Source: Promethearchaeota archaeon (GTDB lineage: Archaea > Asgardarchaeota > Lokiarchaeia > Sigyniarchaeales > SOKP01). From it: 25,657 bases of DNA. Made by a program: the position numbers and the translations under genes. Numbering within the stretch: position 1 is the first letter of the stretch; every line of letters starts with the position of its first letter. The DNA lies in contig JAUWZT010000012.1 of assembly GCA_030615145.1 (NCBI GenBank), forward strand, positions 1-25,657. Reading direction: 5' to 3'. The notes beneath the pieces were generated by a model that had not been told where the DNA came from, ran no database searches, and was given only the letters and a program-made list of their open reading frames with translations. Of this stretch, positions 1 to 7,867 are shown piece by piece.

Positions 1-466
1 AAAAACACAGATAAAATTGTGATCTTTTCAGATTTTACCGATTTAGAGTTGGCGTATGAAATTGCTGGAGCTACTTTCTTGAGAATTACTCAGAATTTAA
101 ACCCAAAACATCTTGCGTTTTTAAAATTTGTTATTAATTGGCTGCATAAAAACACTCCAAATGTTAAAGACTCATTCATAGATAAAAAGAAATTTCAAAA
201 GAGTTTGATCGCAAAAGAATACGAGCACGTATCCACAATTGCGCCAAGAACTGTTAGCAACTGGCTCGAAATTCTTGTTGAGAATCGTTGTTTGGAAAAA
301 GAAAAAAAAAAAGGGGAAGAACTGGTATTGGTTGTCTGATGCTCCTTCATTGAAAGAACCTGACCTCAAAGAAGACGCAAAACAAGCTCGGGTTTTAATA
401 GAAAAAAGGAAAAAAGCTGTTTTAGCAAACAACAAACTAGAATATTTTGATAATTGTGATTGGTGA
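1..466 (+). pseudogene. Frame-disrupted winged-helix protein, possibly 5'-partial
   Basis: The first frame opens at a GTG at 19 but is also open to the left edge, so the gene may begin outside the window. It reads through a helix-rich segment and a winged-helix-like stretch (TIAPRTVSNWLEILVENRCL) up to an 11-A run at 302-312, and then stops at 337-339. The next frame continues the same protein without a break (KGKNWYWLSDAP onward, about 50 residues) to a stop at 464-466. Skipping one base in the A-run joins the two halves into one protein of about 148 residues. The C-terminal part, with its wing-like WYWL strand and basic helix, fits a DNA-binding winged helix. Function is unknown; it could be the C-terminus of a larger replication or regulatory protein. 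The disruption may be a homopolymer sequencing error rather than true decay. Confidence 0.5.
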
Positions 467-803
467 TTGGTAAAAAGTGATATTTAATCCTTCTTTGAAG
501 TTGGAAAAAAAAAGTAACTCCTTACTCTTGGGAAGCTTATACAGTTCTTCTTTTGCTTCTTCAAATAGAAATAATTGTAAAAATCAAGGTTGGAAAAAAA
601 GAAATCCCTCATTATATGGAGATTATACAAGTTCTATTCTCACTTTTAACATGAATTGGAAAAATATTTTCAATTTTTTTTATTTTAAAATTCAAAATCT
701 AATAGCAATAAATCTACCAAAAAAAGTAGCAAAAAAAATCTAATGTAAAAATTAGAAAAATATTGAAATAAAAAACACAAATTTGTATAAATAAAAAAAA
801 CAG
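467..803. other. AT-rich intergenic stretch without a convincing gene
   Basis: This 337-base stretch has an open frame at 477-743. Its product is low-complexity (Asn, Lys, Ser, Phe-rich) with no recognisable motif, so I do not call it a gene. A TATA-like TTGTATAAATAAAA lies at 782-795, just ahead of the GTG at 804. It sits closer to the start than a usual archaeal promoter would, so its role is unclear. Confidence 0.5.
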
Positions 804-2678
804 GTGAAAAAGAATCTGAAACAAATAAAAAAAGTAAAATATGGCTTTGTAATTATTTTATTGACATTTAACGCGTTTTTCTCCGTACTATCAGTTGTTA
901 ACGTTCGGGGAGATATAGACCCGGCAGATATAGATGTTGATTGGGAGTTAGATACTTTCTCCGCACATATTAGCAGGGTTTGGGACGACACAGAATTTTT
1001 GATGAACGAGACTGGCTCATACAACGATGTTTTTAATTATTCTCACGGTTATGCCATAAGCGAAGACGAGTGGATCGAGGAGGAGTCCGTATTCACTTAC
1101 AACGTAAATTATAGCTACATCTCAAACCTTACCTTAACGGGAGACTTTACGATCGATGTGAATTTTGACGTGTATAAAGTAGATATCTCTTACGGCACTT
1201 CAGTAAAATTTATTTGGATTGCCTTAAAAAATGGAACTTATTACACCGAATATATTGTTGATAGTATAAGCCGTGATTACAGGTTTGAAAATTCCTTTTA
1301 TAAGAAGACCGAGACTACCTATAAAAAGTATAATATTACCACGCAGGAATTGTTAGACACGTGGAGCGACACCATCGAAGACAATGGAGCATGGATAGCT
1401 GAACCAGAACCAGGATTATATGATTATACTGCTACTCAAACGCTGGATATGGAATTCTCTATGCCTTTGATTATAACATTCCAAGTATACGAGACTCACA
1501 ATGGTGAGAAGGTTGCTTGGGCAGATATGTTCTCCGATTTTTATGTTTTCGACGATACTGATAAGAACGGTGTATATACTGCCGGAGAGACTAAGCATGC
1601 GCGAGAAAAGTTCCATCTGTCAACAAGCGACGAGTATCGCGGCATGTTCACGCCTTGGGTGCATAATTTTACTGTCCAAACGTATTATAAGTCTCCTACT
1701 GACGAAATAAATCATACGCAACATTATAAATTCCCAGTAGATAAAGAGGTTGGCGAGTTTGGAGAAAGCATTCAATTTACACCCCCACAACTAAATGGTA
1801 ACGAGGTCGCTTGGAATATCGAATACCCCGAATTTCCAATCTATGGGTATGTTCAGACCGATACTGATTATTTCGGAATGGGTCCGGATACGGATTATGT
1901 AGACTCTTCTCCTGGTAATTTCTCTTATGGATTTGACTACAAAATAACAAATGAAACAGCCGATCTTGACTTTACCGCACATCTGCCAAGACTGAGTAAT
2001 CCGGACTTCTTCAACATAGTTGAGAATTTAAGCTTGGCGTTGCCTCACTACACGTACTTTCTCTCGTCAGCCGATATAGAAGAAGTTCAAAATTCAATCG
2101 TAACAACTCCATCCAATATGTTTCAATTTGACATCGGTGATACCAAAGTAGCCGAAATTAACATGGAAAACGAGAGTAAAAAATATTATTCTCTTTTGGA
2201 TTATCCTACTTTCGGTGCGAATAGGACGTTTGAGGCTATCGGCTCAAGTGTAAGCTGGTTAATAGCTGATGAATTTGAAAATAACCCGACAACGGCAAGA
2301 AATTGGTTTGTTGATACAATTTTTACTCTCGAAGACCTTGATGAGGTAAAATTTGACCCGCAATTAAACGATGCACTTTCGCTATATAACATCGAAATAC
2401 AGAATTATCCAACTTGGAGCGGGTACGAACTTATTCACGACCCGACTCTTACAATTTATCACGGACAGCAAGACTTCGATGATAACGACGACAATCCCAT
2501 TGTTCCCAGCGACCCAGACGATCCTGACGATCCTGACGATCCCGAAGATACACCCGATAATACTCCCGATCCCGTACCGACAACTATTCCGGGATACGAT
2601 TTATGGATTGTCATAGGGCTTACAAGCGTAATTACAATACTTATTGCGAGAAAAAAAAAGTTACATAAAAAATCCTAA
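804..2678 (+). CDS. Large secreted protein with C-terminal membrane anchor / sorting-type tail
   Basis: This 624-residue protein starts at GTG 804. It has a basic N-terminus followed by a hydrophobic segment (about residues 13-34), which reads as a signal peptide or anchor. The middle is an extracellular-looking domain rich in Asp, Tyr and Thr with many N-x-S/T sites, and no enzyme motif that I recognise. Near residues 565-595 there is a linker of Asp-Pro repeats (DPDDPDDPDDPED) and Thr-Pro. The tail is PGYDLWIVIGLTSV, a short hydrophobic helix, then a basic end (RKKKLHKKS). This tripartite tail (PGY motif, transmembrane helix, basic cluster) is the layout of archaeal C-terminal sorting signals, including those seen on Lokiarchaeal surface proteins. 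It is probably a cell-surface protein. The gene is richer in G+C than its surroundings and ends just before a 13-T run. Confidence 0.85.
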   Translation: MKKNLKQIKKVKYGFVIILLTFNAFFSVLSVVNVRGDIDPADIDVDWELDTFSAHISRVWDDTEFLMNETGSYNDVFNYSHGYAISEDEWIEEESVFTYNVNYSYISNLTLTGDFTIDVNFDVYKVDISYGTSVKFIWIALKNGTYYTEYIVDSISRDYRFENSFYKKTETTYKKYNITTQELLDTWSDTIEDNGAWIAEPEPGLYDYTATQTLDMEFSMPLIITFQVYETHNGEKVAWADMFSDFYVFDDTDKNGVYTAGETKHAREKFHLSTSDEYRGMFTPWVHNFTVQTYYKSPTDEINHTQHYKFPVDKEVGEFGESIQFTPPQLNGNEVAWNIEYPEFPIYGYVQTDTDYFGMGPDTDYVDSSPGNFSYGFDYKITNETADLDFTAHLPRLSNPDFFNIVENLSLALPHYTYFLSSADIEEVQNSIVTTPSNMFQFDIGDTKVAEINMENESKKYYSLLDYPTFGANRTFEAIGSSVSWLIADEFENNPTTARNWFVDTIFTLEDLDEVKFDPQLNDALSLYNIEIQNYPTWSGYELIHDPTLTIYHGQQDFDDNDDNPIVPSDPDDPDDPDDPEDTPDNTPDPVPTTIPGYDLWIVIGLTSVITILIARKKKLHKKS

Positions 2679-2684
2679 ATTAAA

Positions 2685-2697
2685 TTTTTTTTTTTTT
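2685..2697 (+). terminator. Oligo-T terminator
   Basis: A run of 13 T starts seven bases after the stop codon of the secreted-protein gene. Archaeal transcription commonly ends at such runs without a strong hairpin. Confidence 0.6.
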
Positions 2698-2730
2698 ATC
2701 CATTAAACAAACGAAATAGATTGTTAAAAA

Positions 2731-3232
2731 ATGTCTGTTGCTCAAACCAAAAGGAAAGATAGCGGTTCCATACCGGTAGCAGGGGCAATACCAAAAGATA
2801 GGTTTATAAAGTTTATTGAAGACGATTTAAGTTCTTCAAAGACTTATTAAATATCCCAGAAATGTTGATGAAAGCGACATTATGAATGAATTCCAAAAGT
2901 TCGGAGATAAGTATTTATGGCTAGCGGAGAATTGGATAGGGGATAGAGATTTTAGTGATAATCTTGATGTATTTAATGAAAGAAAAAACGATATTAAGGC
3001 AATGCGTCTTAATGAATTCATTAAAATTCATTATCGAAAAGTATATTCTCGGTTTTACAACACAATGTTGAAAAAGAAGCGAGTCAGTTTGCGGAAAATC
3101 AGCGAATCACTTCATCCAAACGTCGATGTCACAGAACTCATAAACTTAGGGAAGAATGATGACCACATTGGCCCATATACAAGAGTTTTTACAGAAATCT
3201 TGAGACTTTTTAATTATCCGGTCTATTACTAG
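2731..3232 (+). pseudogene. Hypothetical protein with an apparent +1 frame break
   Basis: An ATG at 2731 opens a 39-codon frame (MSVAQTKRKDSGSIPVAGAI onward) that stops at 2848-2850. The adjacent frame is open from 2831 to 3232 and contains a shorter 116-codon ORF from ATG 2882. Joining the two near 2829-2830 by skipping one base gives a continuous protein of about 166 residues. The join reads FIEDDL, then VLQRLIKYPRNVDESDIMN, with no low-complexity scar. The product is soluble, charged and helical, with no motif that I recognise; the basic segment MLKKKRVSLRKI could bind nucleic acid, but that is a guess. If the break is real, only the 2882-3232 part would be made. There is no long homopolymer here, which makes a simple sequencing slip less obvious than at the left edge. 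Confidence 0.5.
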
Positions 3233-3304
3233 AGTCTAAAGCTACATTATTAATTCCATAATTAATCCCATCCACCCCATATATTTAAATATGATTAAAG
3301 GTTT

Positions 3305-3760
3305 ATGATTTATATGAAAGATAAGCGAGCTATTATCATCAAGGGCCCACAATTCCAGAGCGTTAGAGATGCCTTGCGGGACATACTCTTTCAGGCCACA
3401 AGGTTAGAAAAGAGAAAGTTTCGCACTAAATGGAGAAGCTTTTTGGTTAATGTTGATGGATCTCGTCGGTCTATCAATGATTTTGCTCCAGATGAGCTGG
3501 ACCAGTTTAGGCAACTTCAAGGACAAGAGAATAAATTAGTTGATTTAGTCAATAGATCCATCTTGAAGTGTATTACATGTGGGAGAGGTAATCGTAATAT
3601 GGTTTATAATAAAGCTTATGATGCTTGGTATTGTACCGTATGTTACGGGTTAGGGTTAGACCACGCTCAAGAACTACGGCAGGAGCGTAAAAAGTGTCGG
3701 AAAAAGACCGTCTCGTTCGAAAGGAAAACAATTGAAGACCACTCCAAGACCTTTTTATAG
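3305..3760 (+). CDS. Small zinc-finger protein, function unknown
   Basis: This 151-residue protein has a very basic N-terminal half (KDKRAIIIKG; RLEKRKFRTKWRS). A zinc-binding site follows: C89-x2-C92, then C110-x2-C113 within YNKAYDAWYCTVCYGLG, a treble-clef-like pair of knuckles. The C-terminus is again basic (ERKKCRKKTVSFERK). This suggests binding to nucleic acid or to a protein complex. I do not recognise a named family. The start is ATG 3305, with a second in-frame ATG three codons on. The G+C of this gene is clearly above that of the flanking genes (roughly 45% in the lines I counted), as in the secreted-protein gene upstream, so this end of the window may have a different history. Confidence 0.75.
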   Translation: MIYMKDKRAIIIKGPQFQSVRDALRDILFQATRLEKRKFRTKWRSFLVNVDGSRRSINDFAPDELDQFRQLQGQENKLVDLVNRSILKCITCGRGNRNMVYNKAYDAWYCTVCYGLGLDHAQELRQERKKCRKKTVSFERKTIEDHSKTFL

Positions 3761-3849
3761 AGACAGAGTTTTGTTACTATTGTCCCTTTAATGTCACATT
3801 GGTCAAATAGCTCATGTAAATTACTGTTCTTTGAAAGCAGGTTTCAAAA

Positions 3850-6246
3850 TTGAAAGTTGGATTGTTTATATGTGATTGTGGTAAAAATATTAGCGGTGTA
3901 ATCGATAACGGTAAACTGATAGAACATTTTGGCGATTATCCAGATGTTCGTGTGATTGGAGATCAATATTTATGCGCAGAATTGGGTTTAAACAAAATTA
4001 TTGAGGAAATTAAAGAAAATAAGATCGATCGAGTTGTTATTGCCGCGTGTTCCTTTAAATTACATGGATTGTTGTTCAAAAAAACCATAGAAAAGGCGGG
4101 CATCAACAGATTTCTTATCTCCTTCGCAAACGTTAGGGAACAGAACTCTTGGGTTCACAGTGATGAGCCTGAGAAAGCTACTCAAAAAGCAATTGATCAA
4201 ATAAATATGGCAATTGAACAAGTTAAGCTTCTCATGCCTTTAGAGGTTCAATATGCTAAGGTTAATCCAGCAACTTTGGTAATTGGGGGTGGAATTGCTG
4301 GTATTAAAGCTGCTCTAGTTATTGCTGATGCGGGGTATCAAGTTTATTTAGTTGAAAGAGACTTAACAATAGGAGGCCATATGGCTCTTTTTGATAAGAC
4401 TTTTCCTACCTTAGACTGTTCGATCTGTATATTAGGTCCTCTTATGGGAGAAGTAAAAGATCACCCCAATATTGAGTTGCTTACATATTCCGAAATTGAA
4501 AAAGTCGGGGGTTATGTCGGAAACTTTGATGTAAAAGTAAAAAAACACCCGCGATTTATTAACGAAGAGACTTGCGTAGGTTGCTTTAATCTTTGTCGAG
4601 ATGTTTGTCCAATTGACGTAGAGGATACTTTTTTTCCCAGAAAAGCAATTGATGTGGTTTATCCTCAAGCTATACCGCTCTATCCAAACATTATAGAAGA
4701 GCTTTGCATCGGATGTAAGGCGTGCGAGCAAGCGTGTGATCGCGACGCAATCGATTTTGATCAAAAAGCAGAGACAATCGAATTTCAAGTAGGTACAATT
4801 ATAGTTGCAACAGGGTTTAAAACATTTGATCCTAGTTTGTTAGGCGAATTGAATTATCAAAGATATGTTGATGTAATCACCACTATGCAATTGGAGCGAT
4901 TACTTAACAACGATGGACCTACTCGCGGTAGATTTGCGAGACCTTCCAATGGAAAAGTACCTAAGAAAGTGTCGTTTGTATTATGCGTAGGTTCAAGAAA
5001 TAAAGTTATTCACCACGATTATTGTAGCCAAGTTTGTTGTAATGAGGCAATCAAACAAGCGGTTCTATTAAAAAAGGAATATCCTGAGATTAAAATTAAT
5101 GTATATTATACTGACATTCGAGCTATGGGTAAGAATTGTGAGGAATTCTATAATAGAGCCCAAGAAACTTTTGGGATTAGGTTTATAAAAAGCAATATTT
5201 CTGCAATTTTAAAAGACGATTTGTCAGAAAGCGGAGAATTATTAATTCGTGGCGAAGATGTTATTGAGGACGCAATTTTCGAAAATAGGACAGATGTCGT
5301 GGTACTAGCCGTAGGGATCGAACCTGCAGAGGGCACAAAAGAATTAAGTCAATTGTTAAACATATCACAAGACCCCTATGGTTTCTTACTAGAAAAGCAT
5401 CTGAAAATAAAACCTTCTGAGACCTCTGTGAACGGAATATTTCTGGCAGGCGTGATACAAGGGCCTAAGGATATTCCTAACAGTATAGCTCAAGCAGAAA
5501 GCGCTGCTGCGAAAGCTATCGCTTTAACTTCAAAAAAGAAGGTCGAATTAGACCCTCATATCGTCTATTTTAATCCAGATGAATGCGATTTATGCCGATT
5601 ATGTGAAAATATCTGTAACTATAACGCTTTAAAAATTGAGAATAATAAATTAATCATCACTCAAGCTAACTGCACAGGATGTGGAGCTTGTGCTGCAATG
5701 TGCCATTCTGATGCGTTGTATATTCCGGGTTTTACTAAAGCACAAATAAATACTCAAATCAAAACAGTATTAAAGAAAAAAAGCGAATCTCCCTTAATAA
5801 TCGCGTTTCTCTGTAATTGGTGTTCTTATATGGGCGCAGACCTTGCTGGTACAAGTAAATTAATTTATCCGAGCAATGTAAGATCTGTGCATGTAATGTG
5901 TACAGCAATGTTGAATCCTTCGCAAGTGTTTGAGGCTTTCTTTAACGGTGCGGATGGCGTATTAATCGCAGGGTGCCACCCACAGGATTGCCATTACGAT
6001 ACTGGTTTTATGAAAGCAACGACTAGATACGAAAGTATAAGAGAAATACTTGGGGAAGCTGGAATTAACGAAAATCGCGTCAAAATAGTAAGCATATCTG
6101 CTGGCGAAGGTGAAAAATTCGCTCAAGTTATTTCCGAATTCAAATTTGAGCTTGAAAAACTGGGTCCAATTAAGCCTGAAGAATATGTAAAACCTGTAAT
6201 CGTGGAAGAAAAAGCGAAAGAAAAAGCAAAACTGGATGAAATATAA
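3850..6246 (+). CDS. hdrA: Heterodisulfide reductase subunit A fused to MvhD-like subunit
   Basis: This 798-residue protein is HdrA, the flavin and iron-sulfur core of heterodisulfide reductase complexes, which bifurcates electrons between ferredoxin and a disulfide acceptor. In order: the HdrA N-terminal domain with C8-x-C10; a Rossmann FAD site GGGIAG (146-151); the conserved LDCSICILGP around C190; a two-cluster ferredoxin insert (C242, C245, C249, C253; then C286, C289, C292, C296); more FAD-domain sequence; and a second two-cluster ferredoxin (C579, C582, C585, C589; C608, C611, C614, C618). From about residue 648 the sequence is MvhD/FlpD-like (C655-x2-C658, C684, C709, C714), the subunit that passes electrons from hydrogenase to HdrA. 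The first cluster has one extra residue (CxxCxxxCxxxC). Start is TTG 3850, seven bases after an AGGT. No HdrB, HdrC or hydrogenase gene is adjacent. Confidence 0.93.
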   Translation: MKVGLFICDCGKNISGVIDNGKLIEHFGDYPDVRVIGDQYLCAELGLNKIIEEIKENKIDRVVIAACSFKLHGLLFKKTIEKAGINRFLISFANVREQNSWVHSDEPEKATQKAIDQINMAIEQVKLLMPLEVQYAKVNPATLVIGGGIAGIKAALVIADAGYQVYLVERDLTIGGHMALFDKTFPTLDCSICILGPLMGEVKDHPNIELLTYSEIEKVGGYVGNFDVKVKKHPRFINEETCVGCFNLCRDVCPIDVEDTFFPRKAIDVVYPQAIPLYPNIIEELCIGCKACEQACDRDAIDFDQKAETIEFQVGTIIVATGFKTFDPSLLGELNYQRYVDVITTMQLERLLNNDGPTRGRFARPSNGKVPKKVSFVLCVGSRNKVIHHDYCSQVCCNEAIKQAVLLKKEYPEIKINVYYTDIRAMGKNCEEFYNRAQETFGIRFIKSNISAILKDDLSESGELLIRGEDVIEDAIFENRTDVVVLAVGIEPAEGTKELSQLLNISQDPYGFLLEKHLKIKPSETSVNGIFLAGVIQGPKDIPNSIAQAESAAAKAIALTSKKKVELDPHIVYFNPDECDLCRLCENICNYNALKIENNKLIITQANCTGCGACAAMCHSDALYIPGFTKAQINTQIKTVLKKKSESPLIIAFLCNWCSYMGADLAGTSKLIYPSNVRSVHVMCTAMLNPSQVFEAFFNGADGVLIAGCHPQDCHYDTGFMKATTRYESIREILGEAGINENRVKIVSISAGEGEKFAQVISEFKFELEKLGPIKPEEYVKPVIVEEKAKEKAKLDEI

Positions 6247-6306
6247 AAAATCATAACGATTGACTTCGATTATAAATTACTTTTAAAATTAGGTTTAACT
6301 GTTTAT

Positions 6307-6367
6307 AACCAATTCAATTCGATTAAAATAAACCTTAGAATAGAAGATAATTTGAATAGAATTGGTT
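6307..6367. repeat. Imperfect inverted repeat between convergent genes
   Basis: AACCAATTCAATTCGA (6307-6322) pairs with TTGAATAGAATTGGTT (6352-6367) with two mismatches over 16 bases and a 29-base spacer. It lies between the 3' ends of hdrA and the transporter gene, and the right arm touches the transporter stop codon. It could act as a two-way terminator or an mRNA end structure. Confidence 0.4.
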
Positions 6368-7581
6368 TATTTTGGTTTTGGATCATCATTTTTAAAATTT
6401 CTTAATAGAAATATAAGAATAGTAGCAACTATCAATGGCACTATAATCCCCAACATCAAAGTCGTCTGCTCAGCATAAAGTTCGTAAACATAACCCGAAA
6501 TTGGCGCTCCGATGGCTACTCCAGCAACTATCAGAGCATAGAATGTTCCTGTTGCTACACCGCTCTCAGAACCCTTGGTTTTCTCTTTAACAGCACCTGC
6601 TGAAGAAGGAAAAATCAATCCATGCCCAAGACCCAGAAAAACCATACCGATCATAGGTATTGGAACCTCGAACGATATTATGAAAACTCCAAATGCTATT
6701 GCTATCAATAATAATCCAATTAACATTACTTTGAGATACCCTATTTTGTCACTCATTATACCTGCCGGGTAGTGAATAAGTATTGAGAAGATCACCATAA
6801 TACTTAGGATCATACCGGTTTGTCCAACTGTATATGTCGCACTCTCTAGCATAAGTGTGTATACTGCCGTAACGATTCCTATGTTAAACATCATTGCTAA
6901 AATTGAAAAGTAAGGACTGATCATGGATTTATGTAAAACTACGTTTTTGAATGTTTTAAGTTCTTCTCTAAACTTTATTTTCTCTTTAGAGGGTTGATAT
7001 ATCGATGGGAGAAAGAAAGAAGTGAAAGACATTATAAATAGCACAATTGCTATTATGAAAAACAAATTGCTTTCTCCAATTATTTGAGCGACCATACCGC
7101 CTAATAAGAACCCTATCAAGTTTGAAAATCCTATGGATATTCCATATAACGCCATCCCCCTTCCGCTACGTTTCTGAGACGTTGCGTCGGATATATAAGT
7201 CATGGTAGCAGGGCCACCAAAACCGCCTCCTATTCCGTGAACAATTCTTCCAAATAAAAGGAATAATGGGTCTTGAGCAATAGCGTAAAGAAGCATAGAC
7301 AAGCCATCTAACATTACTCCGATTGAAATCAACATTCTTCTACCTATTTTGTCAACTAGTCTTCCAAAAATTATGTTTGAAGGAATATGGACCATGGAAT
7401 AAATTCCTACAATAAATCCAATCATAATACCCGAAGCACCGAGTGTTTTCGCATAAGTCGCGATTATAGGTATTACTGCGTTGCTATCAAAATTGACCAT
7501 AAATGACAATGAAAGTATTAGGACAATATATTTTCTCTCAATTGTCAAGGATTTTTGGGATTTATCTTCGGTTAAATTCAT
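6367..7581 (-). CDS. Major facilitator superfamily transporter
   Basis: This 404-residue protein is made largely of hydrophobic helices, consistent with the 12 membrane segments usual in the family. The MFS signature after helix 2 is clear (GRLVDKIGRR, residues 73-82), and a weaker copy follows helix 8 (PAGIMSDKIGYLKVM), as expected from the internal duplication. The GIGGGFGGPATMTYISD stretch matches the helix 4 region of drug-efflux-type members. Substrate cannot be told from the sequence; multidrug or small-metabolite export is the usual role. The N-terminus is short and cytoplasmic and begins at ATG 7581. The gene is convergent with hdrA and divergent from the DUF711 gene, so it is probably transcribed alone. 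Confidence 0.9.
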   Translation of the reverse strand: MNLTEDKSQKSLTIERKYIVLILSLSFMVNFDSNAVIPIIATYAKTLGASGIMIGFIVGIYSMVHIPSNIIFGRLVDKIGRRMLISIGVMLDGLSMLLYAIAQDPLFLLFGRIVHGIGGGFGGPATMTYISDATSQKRSGRGMALYGISIGFSNLIGFLLGGMVAQIIGESNLFFIIAIVLFIMSFTSFFLPSIYQPSKEKIKFREELKTFKNVVLHKSMISPYFSILAMMFNIGIVTAVYTLMLESATYTVGQTGMILSIMVIFSILIHYPAGIMSDKIGYLKVMLIGLLLIAIAFGVFIISFEVPIPMIGMVFLGLGHGLIFPSSAGAVKEKTKGSESGVATGTFYALIVAGVAIGAPISGYVYELYAEQTTLMLGIIVPLIVATILIFLLRNFKNDDPKPK

Positions 7582-7741
7582 AGAGTTCTGTGTAATATAT
7601 TCTCACTTTTAAACTTGCGATACGAAGTAATTAAGTTTATGCTAAGGAAATATTTTTCCTCATAATTAAAATTTTTTACTATAATAACTTTATTTTATAT
7701 TGTAGTTCTGATTATTTTAAGTGATTTGAAAATAAGCCCCT

Positions 7742-7847
7742 CTAAAAGCCGATTAGAACAAGATCATAAAGGCAGTGGTTTTCTACCGATGATATGGTAA
7801 ATCTTTTTAATGATTTTTCTTTTATCAACTAAACTGTAAAACAATTA
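7742..7847 (-). pseudogene. Remnant of a TrmB-like winged helix
   Basis: Read on the minus strand, this intergenic stretch encodes LVDKRKIIKKIYHIIGRKPL. After a one-base frame change it continues as LYDLVLIGF and then stops. This lines up with the N-terminus of the TrmB-like protein at 22122-24056 (NAMKLYLQSVGRKPL, then SSYELYSIL). No start codon or further domain remains. I read it as a decayed fragment of a related regulator; the match is short and could be chance. Confidence 0.3.
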
Positions 7848-7867
7848 ATCTTCCCAATGAAAACATT

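Noticed and set aside
477..743. 88-codon open frame on the plus strand
   Set aside because: Low-complexity product rich in Asn, Lys and Phe, GTG start without ribosome binding site, no motif; likely chance in AT-rich DNA.
4432..4788. 118-codon open frame on the minus strand
   Set aside because: Opposite the first ferredoxin region of hdrA; no independent support.
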